Source of the DNA: Mytilus trossulus
Lineage: Eukaryota > Mollusca > Bivalvia > Mytilida > Mytilidae
NCBI RefSeq assembly: GCF_036588685.1
Contig: NC_086373.1
Location: 110,051,590 to 110,115,589, forward strand
Length of the DNA: 64,000 bases
Direction of reading: 5' to 3'
The translations under genes and the position numbers were made by a program. The notes under the pieces were generated by a model. It ran no database searches. It was given only the letters and a program-made list of their open reading frames with translations, and was not told the origin of the DNA. The stretch's first letter is position 1. Every line of letters starts with the position of its first letter. Below are positions 1-12,800 of the stretch, piece after piece.

Positions 1-760
1 ACAAATAAGTCAACATGACCAAAATGGTCAGTTGACCACTGTAGGAGTTATTGCCCTTTATAGTCAATTTTTAACCATTTTTCGTAAATCTTAGTTATCT
101 TTTAGAAAAATCTTCTCCTCTGAAACTACTGGGCCAAATTAATTGAAACTTGGCCACAATCATCTTTGGGGTATCTAGTATAAAAATTGTGTCCGGTAAC
201 TTGGCCAACCAACCAAATTGGCGGCCATGGCTAAAAAAAGAACATGGGGAAAAATGCAGTTTTTGGCTTATAACCCAAAAAACAAAGCATTAAGAGCAAA
301 TCTGACCGAGGTAAAATTGTTGATCAGGTCAAGATCTATCTGCCCTAGAATTTTCAGATGAATTGGATCATCGGTTGTTAGGTTGCTGCCCCTAAATTGG
401 TAATTTTGAGGAAATTTTTCTGTTTTTTTGTTATTATCTTGAATATTATTATAGATAGAGATAAACTGTAAGCAGCAATAATGTACAGTAAAGTAAGAAC
501 TAAAAATAAGTCAACATGACCAAAATAGTCAATTTTTTTTAACAATTTTCACAAAATTTGTAGATTTTTACTAACATTTTCCACAGAAACTACTGTTATA
601 GATAGAGATAATTGTAAGCAGCAAAAATGTTTATTAAAGTAAGATCTTCAAAAACATCACCATCACCAAAACACAATTTTGTCATGAATTCATTTGTGTA
701 CAATGTTTAATATTAACATAGACCAAGGTGAGCGACACAGGCTCTTTAGAGCCTCTAGTT
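1..760 (+). repeat. Pearl/HINE-like element, 3' part (type 1)
   Basis: The left side is cut by the window edge. It has units beginning ACAAATAAGTCAACATGACC (at 1 and 504) and ends with an AGGTGAGCGACACAGG block and a GGCTCTTTAGAGCC hairpin near 741-755. The same end closes the full copy at 11015-12635. Confidence 0.8.
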
Positions 761-1611
761 AAGAAGTACAAAATAAGACGTAAAACAGTAATTATTATTT
801 CATCTCAGATAACTAGAGTACTGCTGTATTGTAATGATAATATAGAATTACTTTAAAAGTTAAAAAGTAAAAACTTTTAATATTTCCTGTGAAAGAAATA
901 TCGTATCATAATTCCGAATTCATTTCGTAGTTTACAATCAAATTGATACATCGGTGTTTCCGGTTTCTATTCAGACTTGAAAGATGCATGTTGCATACAT
1001 TTGTACATTTTGTAGCATCGATTTGCTAGATAAAGTCATTAAAAAGCTTTTTATTTGACATTGTTTGCTTTACAAATCTTTTTAACCTTTTACATAACCA
1101 GTATGACTCGTTTTTTCGTTGCTGCAAACCAGCCATACCGGTAATCATGGGTTCATGACTTCTGAATTTGACAGTGTCCGTGAAAAATAAGCTCCACATG
1201 ATTTTTATCCCCCATAACAATTACCAAAAAAAGCAACAAAACTAAAAGGGGACATCTGTGATAGCTATTGGTCATTCTCGACTAAGGGAAAGGTAGGGGG
1301 CATGAGGGCTTGGCCTTTGAAGGGTTACAAACGGCGATTATTGAAAATATATATTATTTTATATAGTATTTATAATGAAAATTCAAATAAGTATAATTTA
1401 AATAAATGTAAGCAATGAATTAGCATGTTTACCTATCCGTACGTGGAGGGATGAAATACTTTCGATTGAGCTACACTGTCATTGACAGTACGGCGTAGAT
1501 ATGGTTTATGATGATGAAAGTTCCTCCATCGTTCAATTTTCATCCATGGAGATCCCTGCCAGTCAAGGGTCTGTGAAATTTCCCAAGCTGCTAGGCGAGG
1601 GAAATTTGGTA

Positions 1612-2362
1612 CGAATCTGGGTCCATTCGTGCCCATTCATGTTTGCACCCACTCATGTTCGCACTCAAAGTCCGTTCACACCCTACATGTTCGCGCCCAA
1701 TTTTTATTGGTTTTGTGTTTAACAACTTTATAATCAAGTTTTGCAAGTATATTTGATGTCATTGTCTCATTACAAAGTGAGACAGCATTATTTTTTGTGT
1801 TGAATAAATCTTATTTAAGTTTTAGATAGTGTATTGTCATGATTGTTAAAAAAAATAAAACTATTTCTTAATAAAGTGGGTTTCTGTCAGAGTTTAATTT
1901 TGTGTTGAATAACTCTTAATCATGTTTTGGTAAGTGTATCGCTATAACTTTGTTTCAATCATTGACTTGTTTCAAAACAAAATGAGATTCTGACTACGTT
2001 TTTTTTTTGTGTGTTGAAAAAATTTTATCATGTTTTGGTTATTATTATAATATATTTTATTGTTTCATTGTTTCAGATCAAACATGAACATTTTTTGTCA
2101 AAGGGACCAACCTGTTTAAACAATTATTTTTTGTGTTTTTCATTTAAAATTTTCAATGTTTTACAGTATTTTACTCATACCAAGCTAAATAAATACATTC
2201 AGTATTTAAACCTAAGCAATTAAAAACAACAATCATGATTCAACTGGAATTTGAAATAATTGTATGGAAAATGGAGAGAGCGAACAGACCTTGGGTGCGA
2301 ATGTGCAAGTTGCGAACGTGTAGGGTGCGAAAGCGTATTGGGCGCAAACGGACCCAATAAGG
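1612..2362. repeat. Fold-back element with degenerate inverted ends
   Basis: The left end (1612-1710) and right end (2278-2362) are inverted relatives rich in TTCGCACCC/TTGGGCGC blocks, around an AT-rich centre of about 570 bp. Upstream, 1555-1610 matches in reverse the centre of the hairpin at 6038-6160 (GGGAAATTTCACAG, CCCTTGACTGG). Confidence 0.6.
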
Positions 2363-3229
2363 AATAAGATTAAGAAATATAGAATTATAAGTAAATCAAT
2401 ACAAATAAACCAAATAGAATAAGACGAGCAATAAAATCCAGCCAGAACTGTTCAGTATTTAATAATATATAAGGTACAGTCACCCAGTACTGGAATAAAG
2501 AAGGATGACTCAATTTTATTTTTTCCTAGTTTTGAATTACCCTCTCTAGATATATTTGCATACTTCAATGTACATACATGTACATCTGATTTTAAAATTT
2601 ATATGTTTAGGAGGCATTTTGAATTGTGGGCAATTTTAAAGATAAGAGGGCTTTGGTAGCAGATTGGTAGGGTGCTTTGGTCCTCATTTTCTGTATTCTC
2701 TAGACTATTTCTGATACAAATGCTCACTATTCACTATTCTGTAAATCTAAACATTTCTCTTTTCTTCATCAAATAAAAATGTATAAACCCTTAGTGTAAC
2801 ATGTTAAAGGATTTACAGTGCAGGCTGATTGCATAAGAAATTTAAATTGAAGATAGTTTCAATTTTGTAGAAGAATTCAAGACTTTAGCTTGCTCTAGAG
2901 TTGTCTCCAAGTTTTCAAAATTTGCAACAAAATATAGCAGCTAATGATTTGTCTGGTTCAAACTTTTTTTTAGCTAGCTCAGCCCCTGATACTGACTTTA
3001 CATAAATATTAAATCATTTATTTATACACTCCATTTATGATGAAGTTTGTGTGTATTGTCAACAAATACCTAGTATTTGCGTTATGACTTATTTAATTAT
3101 TTGAAATGAAATAACTATATCCATTTAGTAGCCAAAATGGTGGAGACAGATCTTGAGAAGGTCTTTTAACATTTTCAACACAGAGAAAAAATGATAATTG
3201 AGTTGTCTTTCTTGGAACAATATTCTTGT

Positions 3230-3480
3230 ATTTGAAGGTGCTCCTAAAATTGAGAATGGAAATGGGGAATGTGTCAAAGAGACAACAACCACCAAAGAAA
3301 AAAACAACAGCAGAAGGTCACCAACAAGTCTTCAATATAGCGAGAAATTCCCGCACCCGGAGGAGTCCTTCAGCTGGCCCCAACAAATTTATACTAGTTC
3401 AGTGATAATGAACGCCATACTAATTTCCAAATTGTACATAAGAAACTAAAATTATAATAATACAAGACGGGCGCAAAAAT
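3230..3480 (+). repeat. Interspersed repeat, family A
   Basis: Starts near GAAAATGGAAATGGGGAATG and includes AGCGAGAAATTCCCGCACCC. Further copies lie at 12735-13075, 36395-36620 and, reversed and partial, 38815-39010. No coding capacity is seen. Confidence 0.8.
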
Positions 3481-3751
3481 GCAGCGGGGTTAAATAGTTT
3501 GTGAGATCTCAACTCTCCCCCTATACCTCTAGCCAATGTAGAAAAGTAAAACTTCTACATGTATATTGTCATGTCAGGTTCCCTCAATATTGGGTTAAAC
3601 CTTGTTTTATAGCTGATCAAACCTCCCACTTGTATGACAGTTGTTAATAGTTTAATTATTTTCCAAATTGAGGAGCAAAGCTGCTACGTATACTAAGAGA
3701 AAATCAGTTGCATGACAGTTGTTTATAATTCTATTTTAAGAGTTGAGAAGT

Positions 3752-3862
3752 ATGGCTGCTACAAGAGAGAAGAGAAGCAATGCTGGAAACAAGATGTCCA
3801 GATTGTTAGAGGCAGAAGATGAGGATGATTTCTATAAAACTACATATGGAGGTTTTAATGAG
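3752..3862 (+). CDS. VPS72: VPS72 exon 1 (residues 1-37)
   Basis: 37 whole codons from the ATG, donor AG|GTAAAT, phase 0. It encodes the start of the H2A.Z-binding segment, ending TTYGGFNE, as in other YL1 proteins. Confidence 0.93.
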
Positions 3863-6800
3863 GTAAATCTTTGGAATATATTATGGCATTTAATTTGTAT
3901 CTGAGCCCATATTGTGACATACAATTACATATAGATATAGGAAGATGTGCTGTGAGTGCCAATGAGACAACTCTCCATCCAAATAACAATTTAAAAAAGT
4001 AAACCATTATAGGTCAATGTATGGCCTTGGATCACACCAAACAACAAGCTATATACATGGTTGGCAAAGTATTACCCGCCCGGGCAATACTCCCAGAAAA
4101 AGAGAATACTGGGCATTACTGGGCAATTTGATTTTTTAAGCTTATTTTGATATAAAATAGTAAAGTCTTGGTGTAGTTTCATAGTATTACAGCTAAATAT
4201 ATACTTTTTATAGAGATAACCATTGACAGTCATTTCTAAAAGAATGAAAAATAAATTTCATTCCCTTCTATGTAGCTGGAATACAAGATTTGCACATTTA
4301 AGGAAACCTTGTTAATTACCAAGCATTGTTTCAATAATCCATACTTTGAAAGAAAAAAATTATTGCAATGTTTAAGTGAATTGTTAATTTAAATGTTATA
4401 CATTCATACATTTGTCATATTGCTATAAAATAAACACCCTTTGGGGTCATGCCATTAACACTTATAAAATTGAAAGGGCTGATTATTGTTACATACACAA
4501 ACCTACATTCTAATCAGAATAATTACTTACTAATTAGTGACAGTACATATACAAACACTATTTAAATCAATGTAATTTTTCTTACATGTAATTGTTAATT
4601 CTTTATAGGAGTAATATTTATTTAAAAAAAAAGTTTTTTGCTTTATGATTTACAGTTTGACCCATCCAGACAAACAAAAAAGATAATATATATGTCTTAA
4701 AAGTTAAATGTAGAAAATTTGTGTTTGATCACTGAATCCTCTATAAAATTCAGACTAGTATTTTATATTACCCAGTATTGCCCAGTATTACCCACTAAAA
4801 CCCAGTAAAACCCGGGTTTTCCCAGTTTTTCCCACTGGGCTGGGCAATACTCATAAAACCCGGGTTTTTGTCAACCCTGGCTATAAAGGGCCCCAAAATA
4901 ATTAGTTTAAAACCATTCAAGCGGGAAAACCAACCGTCTAATCTATATAAAAAACGAGAAACAAGAAACACGTATAAATTACATTAACAAACGACAACTA
5001 CTGTACATCAGATTCCTGACTTAGGACAGGTGCAAACATTTGCAGCAGGATTAAACGTTTTAATAGTACCAAACCTTCTCCCTTTATTCTGAAACAATAG
5101 CATAACATCAAAACATAGAAAAACACACGATAAAATATCAATTGGCAGGCTTAACCCAATCAATAAACGTAAATTAATACACTATAAAGGAATAAATTTG
5201 ATCTGCGATATCTGAATGCAAATGCACAGTTAATAAAATATTAAGGACAAACATTCAACAGTCAGGGATATAACTCTATAGGGTTATTACTATAGTGTTA
5301 TTAACTGGCTGTTTCTGTATTGGCACTGGTATAGATTCAAGGTTTGCTGTATTGGCCTCGAGAGCCGTAGGGTCGAGGGCCAATACAGCTGACCGAGAAT
5401 CTATACCAGTGCCAATACAGAAACAGCCAGTTCATAACACTCTTATTAAATAATCCAACGTTTTCAATACAGACTTGTTCTGAATGCTGTATTACATACA
5501 TCAAATGTGAATATAGGGCCAATATTTCCAATACGGACTGGCAATGATGTGAATATAGGGCCAATATTTCCAATACGGACTGGCAATTGCAATGAATCCT
5601 GAATAACATGCATAATTACACCTTATATAAGAATGCCAGAATTTGATTGGTTCAACCGTTGGTAGCCAGTGTATTTTTCGCATATTCTAACATTTTTTCC
5701 TCATTTCAAACCAAATTGCCTGTTTTTCACCACTGCCGGTGAATATGCCTCGAATACATCTACCATGGTATTTGCCATTTTGGATATTCCTTTTTTACCC
5801 TCCCGGGCATATTTCCGCCAATTTGTTTCGGATATGACGTTAAATAAAAAAGAGAGCTAACACGTATTAGTGCATGCATAATTCCTACGGTTCTATGATA
5901 ATATCCACTTTTTTATCCTCAAAATTAAGCATAAACATGTTTATGAATTACACCTTACAAGTAAAAGAAAAAAAATCAACTTCACCTGTACAGAGAATTT
6001 TAGTCCTTAACTATTCGGTGTAATTAAACAGATATATCATGTTATGGAGTGGTATTTGCGAAAAATACAAGTCTTGGGACCGATTTCCATCGCCTTGTTG
6101 GCTTGGGAAATTTCACAGCCCCTTGACTGGTATTTTTCGCAAATACCACTCCATAACATGATTTATGATCTGTTCATAAGGTATGTTTACAGGGCCAATG
6201 ATTTTTTAAATACTGACTTGCTTTGAATCCAGCTTACAGAGTTACATGTATGTCATTGATATGTGTCATAATGTGATCAGCAAATGATCAGCGGTCAATA
6301 TTTCAAAAGACAAATTTGTATGAACTGTCAAATTTGTAAGATTCATTTTTTTTCAATAAGAATAAATATAGGACCTACCGTAAAGAGGATACAGAAATCA
6401 TTTCATATCTGAACTCGTCATGCTCGTCACTGCTTTTCGCATGTCCATCATGGATTTCTTGTCAACATTGTCAGATGAAATTTCTGATTCCTCGTCCAAG
6501 TACTTAATAAAATGCTATAACAATTCATTTTATGTAGCAAATATAAAGTAACTGGGAAGAATAAATCAGACAGTTTAACTTTCCTACTCTGTCTTGAATC
6601 GTTATAGTAGTCTCAGCTTGAATCGTCTGTGTTTTGAATGTGATGATTGTTTACCTTAACGGAAATGCAACAGTGTCAATAATAGAAAGTCGTACTCGAA
6701 AAGGCTGTGAATTATTTCCGTTTCAAGACTGCAAGACGTTAAAAAAGTTTTTACATTGCACATCATTTAACCTTTTTATTTTATGATTACACAAATGTAC

Positions 6801-9800
6801 CCCCAAAGTTAAGTAATGGCGTTGGAAAATTGAAACCGGAAGTAAACGTCCTGTATTAGCCCATGGGCCAATACAGCTTTTATCTGTATTGGCCCTGTTC
6901 GAAAAGCAATATGAGCTCTTGATTTATATCGACAGTGGAACGTTATCAGTATTGCACATGCCGATTTATCCGTATTAGGGCTGTTTTAATCGTATTATTT
7001 AATAAAGGAAAATAACATACATTTGTTATTGTGGACTAAAATATCAAAGAACTGTGCTGAGACTACTATAACATAGTATAACATATAGTAGTCTCAGAAC
7101 TGTGATAACATGTGTATGTTTAGTTACATGTTTCAAAGGAACAATATACGTCATAAGTTTTGTTAAAATGCATACAAGTTCTATTGATATTACTATTGTC
7201 TTTATGTATACTTAACTATTGAAAGATGTAACAGTTCATAGTATTCAAATTTTGAATAGTACACCTATATGTTATTACATGAAAAATATGCCTGTAATAA
7301 CTAAAGGGTGTTATCACAGCTTATCTATATCACTTCAATGCATTTGCTCAGACATAAATCATGCTTAATTACAATGTATTTTAATTCATTGTAAGAAATA
7401 ATGACCAGAGCATGTAATGAGGTTCTGTGCAAGTTTCTCAGTAATTCCCAAGTGTCTTATATAATAAGTTACATTCCTTTAATAACTAAGCCTTGTTATC
7501 ACAGCTAAGTTAATTCCTAATAGCCTTGACTCATTGATTAACCATGGTTAATCAAAAATGTATTAATTCAATCTAAAAATTAAATATCAAGGCTATGCGT
7601 TTAGTTTCTGCGCAAAGTCTCAAGAGTTTCCTAGAGTCCACTATATATTAAATAATTTTACAAATAACAAAAATATGTTATCACAGATTTAGAAAATTTA
7701 AGGAAAAGTATCTGTAATAACTAGTGATGTCAACCGAATACCGAATACCAAAAACGCTAACCGGTTAACCGGACTTTTTTCAATTTGATAGTTTTCATAT
7801 AACTTTGCATGGAAATCATTAAAAAGTTATGTTTTATTTAAAAATTTCATTGTGGTTTTTAATTTGACAGATCAATTGTCCAGTATATTGATTGCTATTG
7901 TTGATCCTAAATGCATAAAATTAATTAGAGCTCGGGGTAGGACCTTAAAGAAACATGATTGGTAAACATGTTTGTTTAACAATAACGTTAAATCAGAGAT
8001 GCGATAAAATTTTACTAATTAGTTCATTATTTCGTTTTTGATCTTATATTGTGTAAACTAACACCTAAATGTGTAACTTCCGGAGTGCAAGGTTTAGTCT
8101 TTCTTTAAACGAAATGCCAACTCAAAAGTTGTGAAATGCAAACCAATGTGAATGTTCTCAATGTATACGTGATAGTAACAGTAACATGCTTAAAGAAACA
8201 AGCAAACAAAGTAAAGAAACAGAAAATTAAACAATGATCGGTTTCAGGCAAATTCAATTGTACGAGATCAAGATGTTTTTTTTTATCTGAAATTGGTACA
8301 AATGCTATAGTTGATAAGGTGTATTAGTTTATTAAAAGTCAAATTTCTCCAGGAATCCTCACAGACAAGCCTTATTACGCCAAAGGACAAACTTCAATTC
8401 TTTAATCGTAATATTATGACTTGGATGAAAATGTTGTCAAATTGACACTCATACCACATCTTATAACTATTTGTACATGTAGGGTACTATTGATAAGGCT
8501 TTCAAACGACAACTTAAACTACCGGTTAACCGGTTAATCGGTCGAACGATTATCTGAGTAACCGGTTACGCAAAAGTGTACGGTTTGACAACACTAGTAA
8601 TAACACATGCAAGTTATTTTCTGTAATAACCCTATAGAGTTATATCTCTGACTGTTCAAGGCGAAAAACCAAACAAACAAGACCAAACAAAGCCATGGCA
8701 ATACACCACTGCGAAATATTTAACCCTTCGAAATTAATCACTTTTGAAAAAAAAACGGTTTTAATATTACAGGTAAATCTTGACACATGCATGTATCTGG
8801 TCTATAAATTACAAATTTTCTTATAAGTTTGTCCTGAATTCAAGTGTTATAAGTTTGTCCTGAATTCAAGTGTTCTTCTTTGATCAGGTATTTGATATAT
8901 TGATTTGAATTATTTCTTTGCAATGAAACGTTGCTCAGGACTCAGTGAAGAATCATTTTCACCTTGAATGGCAAAATTCTCTGCCAATGTGCATGCCAAT
9001 TTAATAAACAAGTGAGTATGTATAAGGAAGGATAAATTTTATTAAGTATTTTTGATTTGACTTCAGGAAGAAGGAGATAATGAATATGAATCTGAGAATT
9101 CTGAATCTGAAGATACCGACTCTGATATCAGTATTGATGAGAACGATGAAGTTAAAAGTGATGTGGAGGACGAAGATGGAAAGAGAAAGAAAAAAGGAGT
9201 CAACACAAAGGCCTACAAGGTGGTGTATCAATAGATTAATTATATAGCATGAATGACCCTGGCAGTGTGTTATTTATAAGTAAGGAGTATTTTATACTTT
9301 ACTTTTCAATTGTATCACCAGGAATAGGGGGACATAGTGGCAAATCTTGTCTGTCACTTTCCTTTTCTAGACCCCCAACAGTGTTTTGCAGTTACTTGCA
9401 TATTCACAACAGTTGTTTTCAATTTTGGGAAAATAAATGTATTACCTTAGGAACGAACATCAAAAGAGGGATGCAGGATAAAAAACTTAAATCAAATAGT
9501 TTGGGGGTGGAGGGGTTAAAATTCTACAAGTTTTGTATATCTTAAATCGATTTTTACAGATATTCTTGTTGGTAAATAATTTTTTCCCAAATTAAGTTAA
9601 GAGGGGGGGGGGGGGGGGGTCAGTGAAACAAACACTATGTAAATTAAGTTTTTTATCCTACGTTGAACTTTTGATATCATCCCTTACAGTTCTATAACAG
9701 GTTTAAAATTTCCCTTAGATAATGTTTGATCCTTTATTCTATTGCATTTTTTGTAAAAAAAAAATTGTATTCCCCACGAATCAGAGGCAGACCAGATATG

Positions 9801-12800
9801 ATCCAACTCTGTATTCTTACAATATATCTACATACAAATCCATGGCTCTTTGACAAGAGAAGATTTAGTGCAAAAGTGAAAAATAAGAATTCAACACTTA
9901 TTAAGTTTGAGTTTGATACTCTTAGTATCATGTATATTTTAATGCATATGCATTTGTTTGCGATTAATTGATTTTAATGAGAAACAATGAATAACATAAA
10001 GCCATAAAGGCACACATAATTGGCCAGATTTTCCAGTAAAGAGCAGAATTTGTAAGTGGCCTATTGAAATACACTGTTTTTTAAAACACATTAAAAAAAA
10101 ATCAGCTCACAGTCTGACATTCATTACATGTAAAGCAACAAATTATACATAATAGAATAAAAAAATGTTGTCTTCTTATTAATTTCAGGAACCAGTAAAA
10201 AAGGTTGTAAAGACAGAAAAACCAAAAGAAAAGAAAGCCCCAAAGCCTAAAGTATCAGCAGTACAAATTTATCATACCCCAGGTTAGTATAAGCCGAAAG
10301 TAATTTTATCTGTTAAGGAGGCTCGAGGGTATAAAAATTTCAGAAAAAAATTAAACATTTGTTTTTCATTACAAATTTTATTAGTTACCTTTTGTAGTTG
10401 TTACTTTATCATATGGTACAAAAATCATTGAAAACAATCAATTCGTGTTGGCCCCAGATGACTTTTAAAATGTATACATCATTGAAAAAGTTCCAAATTA
10501 TCTCCCTTTGGTGGAAAAATGCAAGTTTTTGGCTCTAAAATTGAAGTATCTTTTTCAACTCATCGGTGACCTATAGTTTTTAATATAATTTCCATATAAG
10601 CTGTACTTTAACTAAATTATTGTAAGATTTGAGCGATTTCTGTAATAAATTTCTTTTTTTATTTCGATATTAACTTTATTTCTCCTATTACTTCAACAGA
10701 AAAAAAACACTTTTACAAAAATGTATGCTTCTTTCGAAGGCAGATTGTGAGCGCGAATGAATGGTGACCCCACTTTTTTATTTTATTTTTCTATTAACTA
10801 TAAGATAAAGTTCATTTATAGAAAAATATAGAGAAATCCTATATAAATGATTTAGACCCGCGAACCCCCTTAAGTAAAAATATACCTTATTTTCAGCAAA
10901 GGATAAAAATGATAAGAAACATTTTCTCACAAACAAAACTTTTTCTCAGAGAAAAATGACTTTGCTCATAGTTTGATATTTTATTCTCAATATTTTTTTC
11001 TTTGATTTTACATTTTTAGCTCACCTGGCCCAAAGGGCCAAGTGAGCTTTTCTCATCACTTGGCGTCCGTCGTCGTCGTCGTCCGTCGTCGTCGTCCGGC
11101 GTTAACTTTTACAAAAATCTTCTCCTCTGAAACTAATAGGCCAAATTTAACCAAACTTGGCCACAATGATCATTAGGGTATCTAGTTAAAAAATTGTGTC
11201 CGGTGACCCCGCCAACTAACCAAGATGGCCGCCATGGCTATAAATAGAATATAGGGGTAAAATGCAGTTTTTGGCTTATAACTCAAAAACCAAAGCATTT
11301 AGGGCAAATCTGACATGGGTTAAGATCTATCTGCCCTGAAATTTTCAGATGAATCTGACATTCCGTTGTTAGGTTGCTGCCCCTGAATTGGTAATTTTAA
11401 GGAAATTTTGTTGTTTTTGGTTATTATCTTGAATATTATTTCAGATAGAGATAAACTGTAAAAAGCAATAATGTTCAGCAAAGTAGGATCTACAAATAAG
11501 TCAACATGACCAAAATGATCAGTTGACCACTTTAGGAGTTATTGCCCTTTATAGTCAATTTTTAACCATTTTTCGTAAATCTTAGTAATCTTTTAGAAAA
11601 ATCTTCTCCTCTGAAACTGCTAGGCCAAATTATTTGAAACTTGGCCACAAACATCATTGGGGTATCTAGTTTAAAAATTGTGTCCGGTGACCCCACCAAC
11701 TAACCAAGATGACCGCCATGGCTATAAATAGAACATAGGGGTAAAATGCAGTTTTTGGCTTATAACTCAAAAACCATAGCATTTAGAGCAAATCTGACAT
11801 GGGTAAAAATGTTAATGAGGTGAAGATCTATCTGCCCTGAAATTTTCAGATGAATTGGACAACCTGTTTTTGGGTTGCGGCCCCTGAATTGGTAATTTAA
11901 AGGAAATTTTGCTGTTTTTGGTTATTATATTGAATATTATTATAGATATAGGTAAACTGTAAACAGCAATAATGTTCAGCAAGGTCAGATTTACAAATAA
12001 GTCAACATGACCAAAATGGTCAGTTGACAGCTTTAGAAGTTATTGCCCTTTAAAGTCAATTTTTAACCATTTTTCGTAAATTTTATATATCTTTTACTAA
12101 AATCTTCTTCTCTGAAACTGCTGTGCCAAATTGATCCAAACTTGGCCACAATCATCTTTGGGGTTTCTTGTTTAAAAAATGTGTCTGGTGACCTGGCCAT
12201 CAAACCAAGATGGCCGCCACGGCTAAAAATAGATTATAGGGGTAAAATGCAGTTTTTGGCTTATAACTCAAAAACCAAATAATTTAGAGAAAATCTGACA
12301 TGAAGTAAAATTGTTAATCAGGTCAAGATCTATCTGCCCTGAAATTTTCAGATGAATTGGACAACCTGTTTTTGGGTTGCGGCCCCTGAATTGGAAATTT
12401 TAAGGAAATTTTGCTGTTTTTGGTTATTATATTGAATATTATTATAGATATAGGTAAACTGTAAACAGCAATAATGTTCAGCAAAGTAAGATCTACAAAT
12501 AAGTCAACATGAACGAAATGGTCAATTGACACCTGTAGGAGTTATTGACCTTTGTAGTCAATTTTCAATCTGCTTCCTTTGTTTAATATTCACATAGACC
12601 AAGGTGAGCGACACAGGCTCTTTAGAGCCTCTAGTTTATAAAGTTGAACATAGGTTGCCATAGATATCTATAATTGCAAAGTTAGACAATAATATGCCAA
12701 ATTTAAAGTTTCAGCTCATAGTTGTACATTATAAAATTGAAAATGGAAATGGGGAATGTGTCAAAAAGACAACAACCTGACCATAGAAAAAACAACAAAA

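Larger units (their letters stand above)
5254..8659. mobile_element. Large element with ~37-bp inverted ends
   Basis: The left end TTCAACAGTCAGGGATATAA-CTCTATAGGGTTATTAC is matched in reverse by the right end at 8622-8659, with about two mismatches. It fills 3.4 kb of VPS72 intron 1, contains repeated TTATCACAG and GAGACTACTATA blocks and no transposase frame, and hosts the elements at 5303, 6038 and 7722. Confidence 0.65.

Noticed and set aside
11066..11100. (CGT)n tract as a CRISPR-like or coding repeat
   Set aside because: It is a simple microsatellite in a fixed position of the pearl/HINE-like element. There are no spacers.
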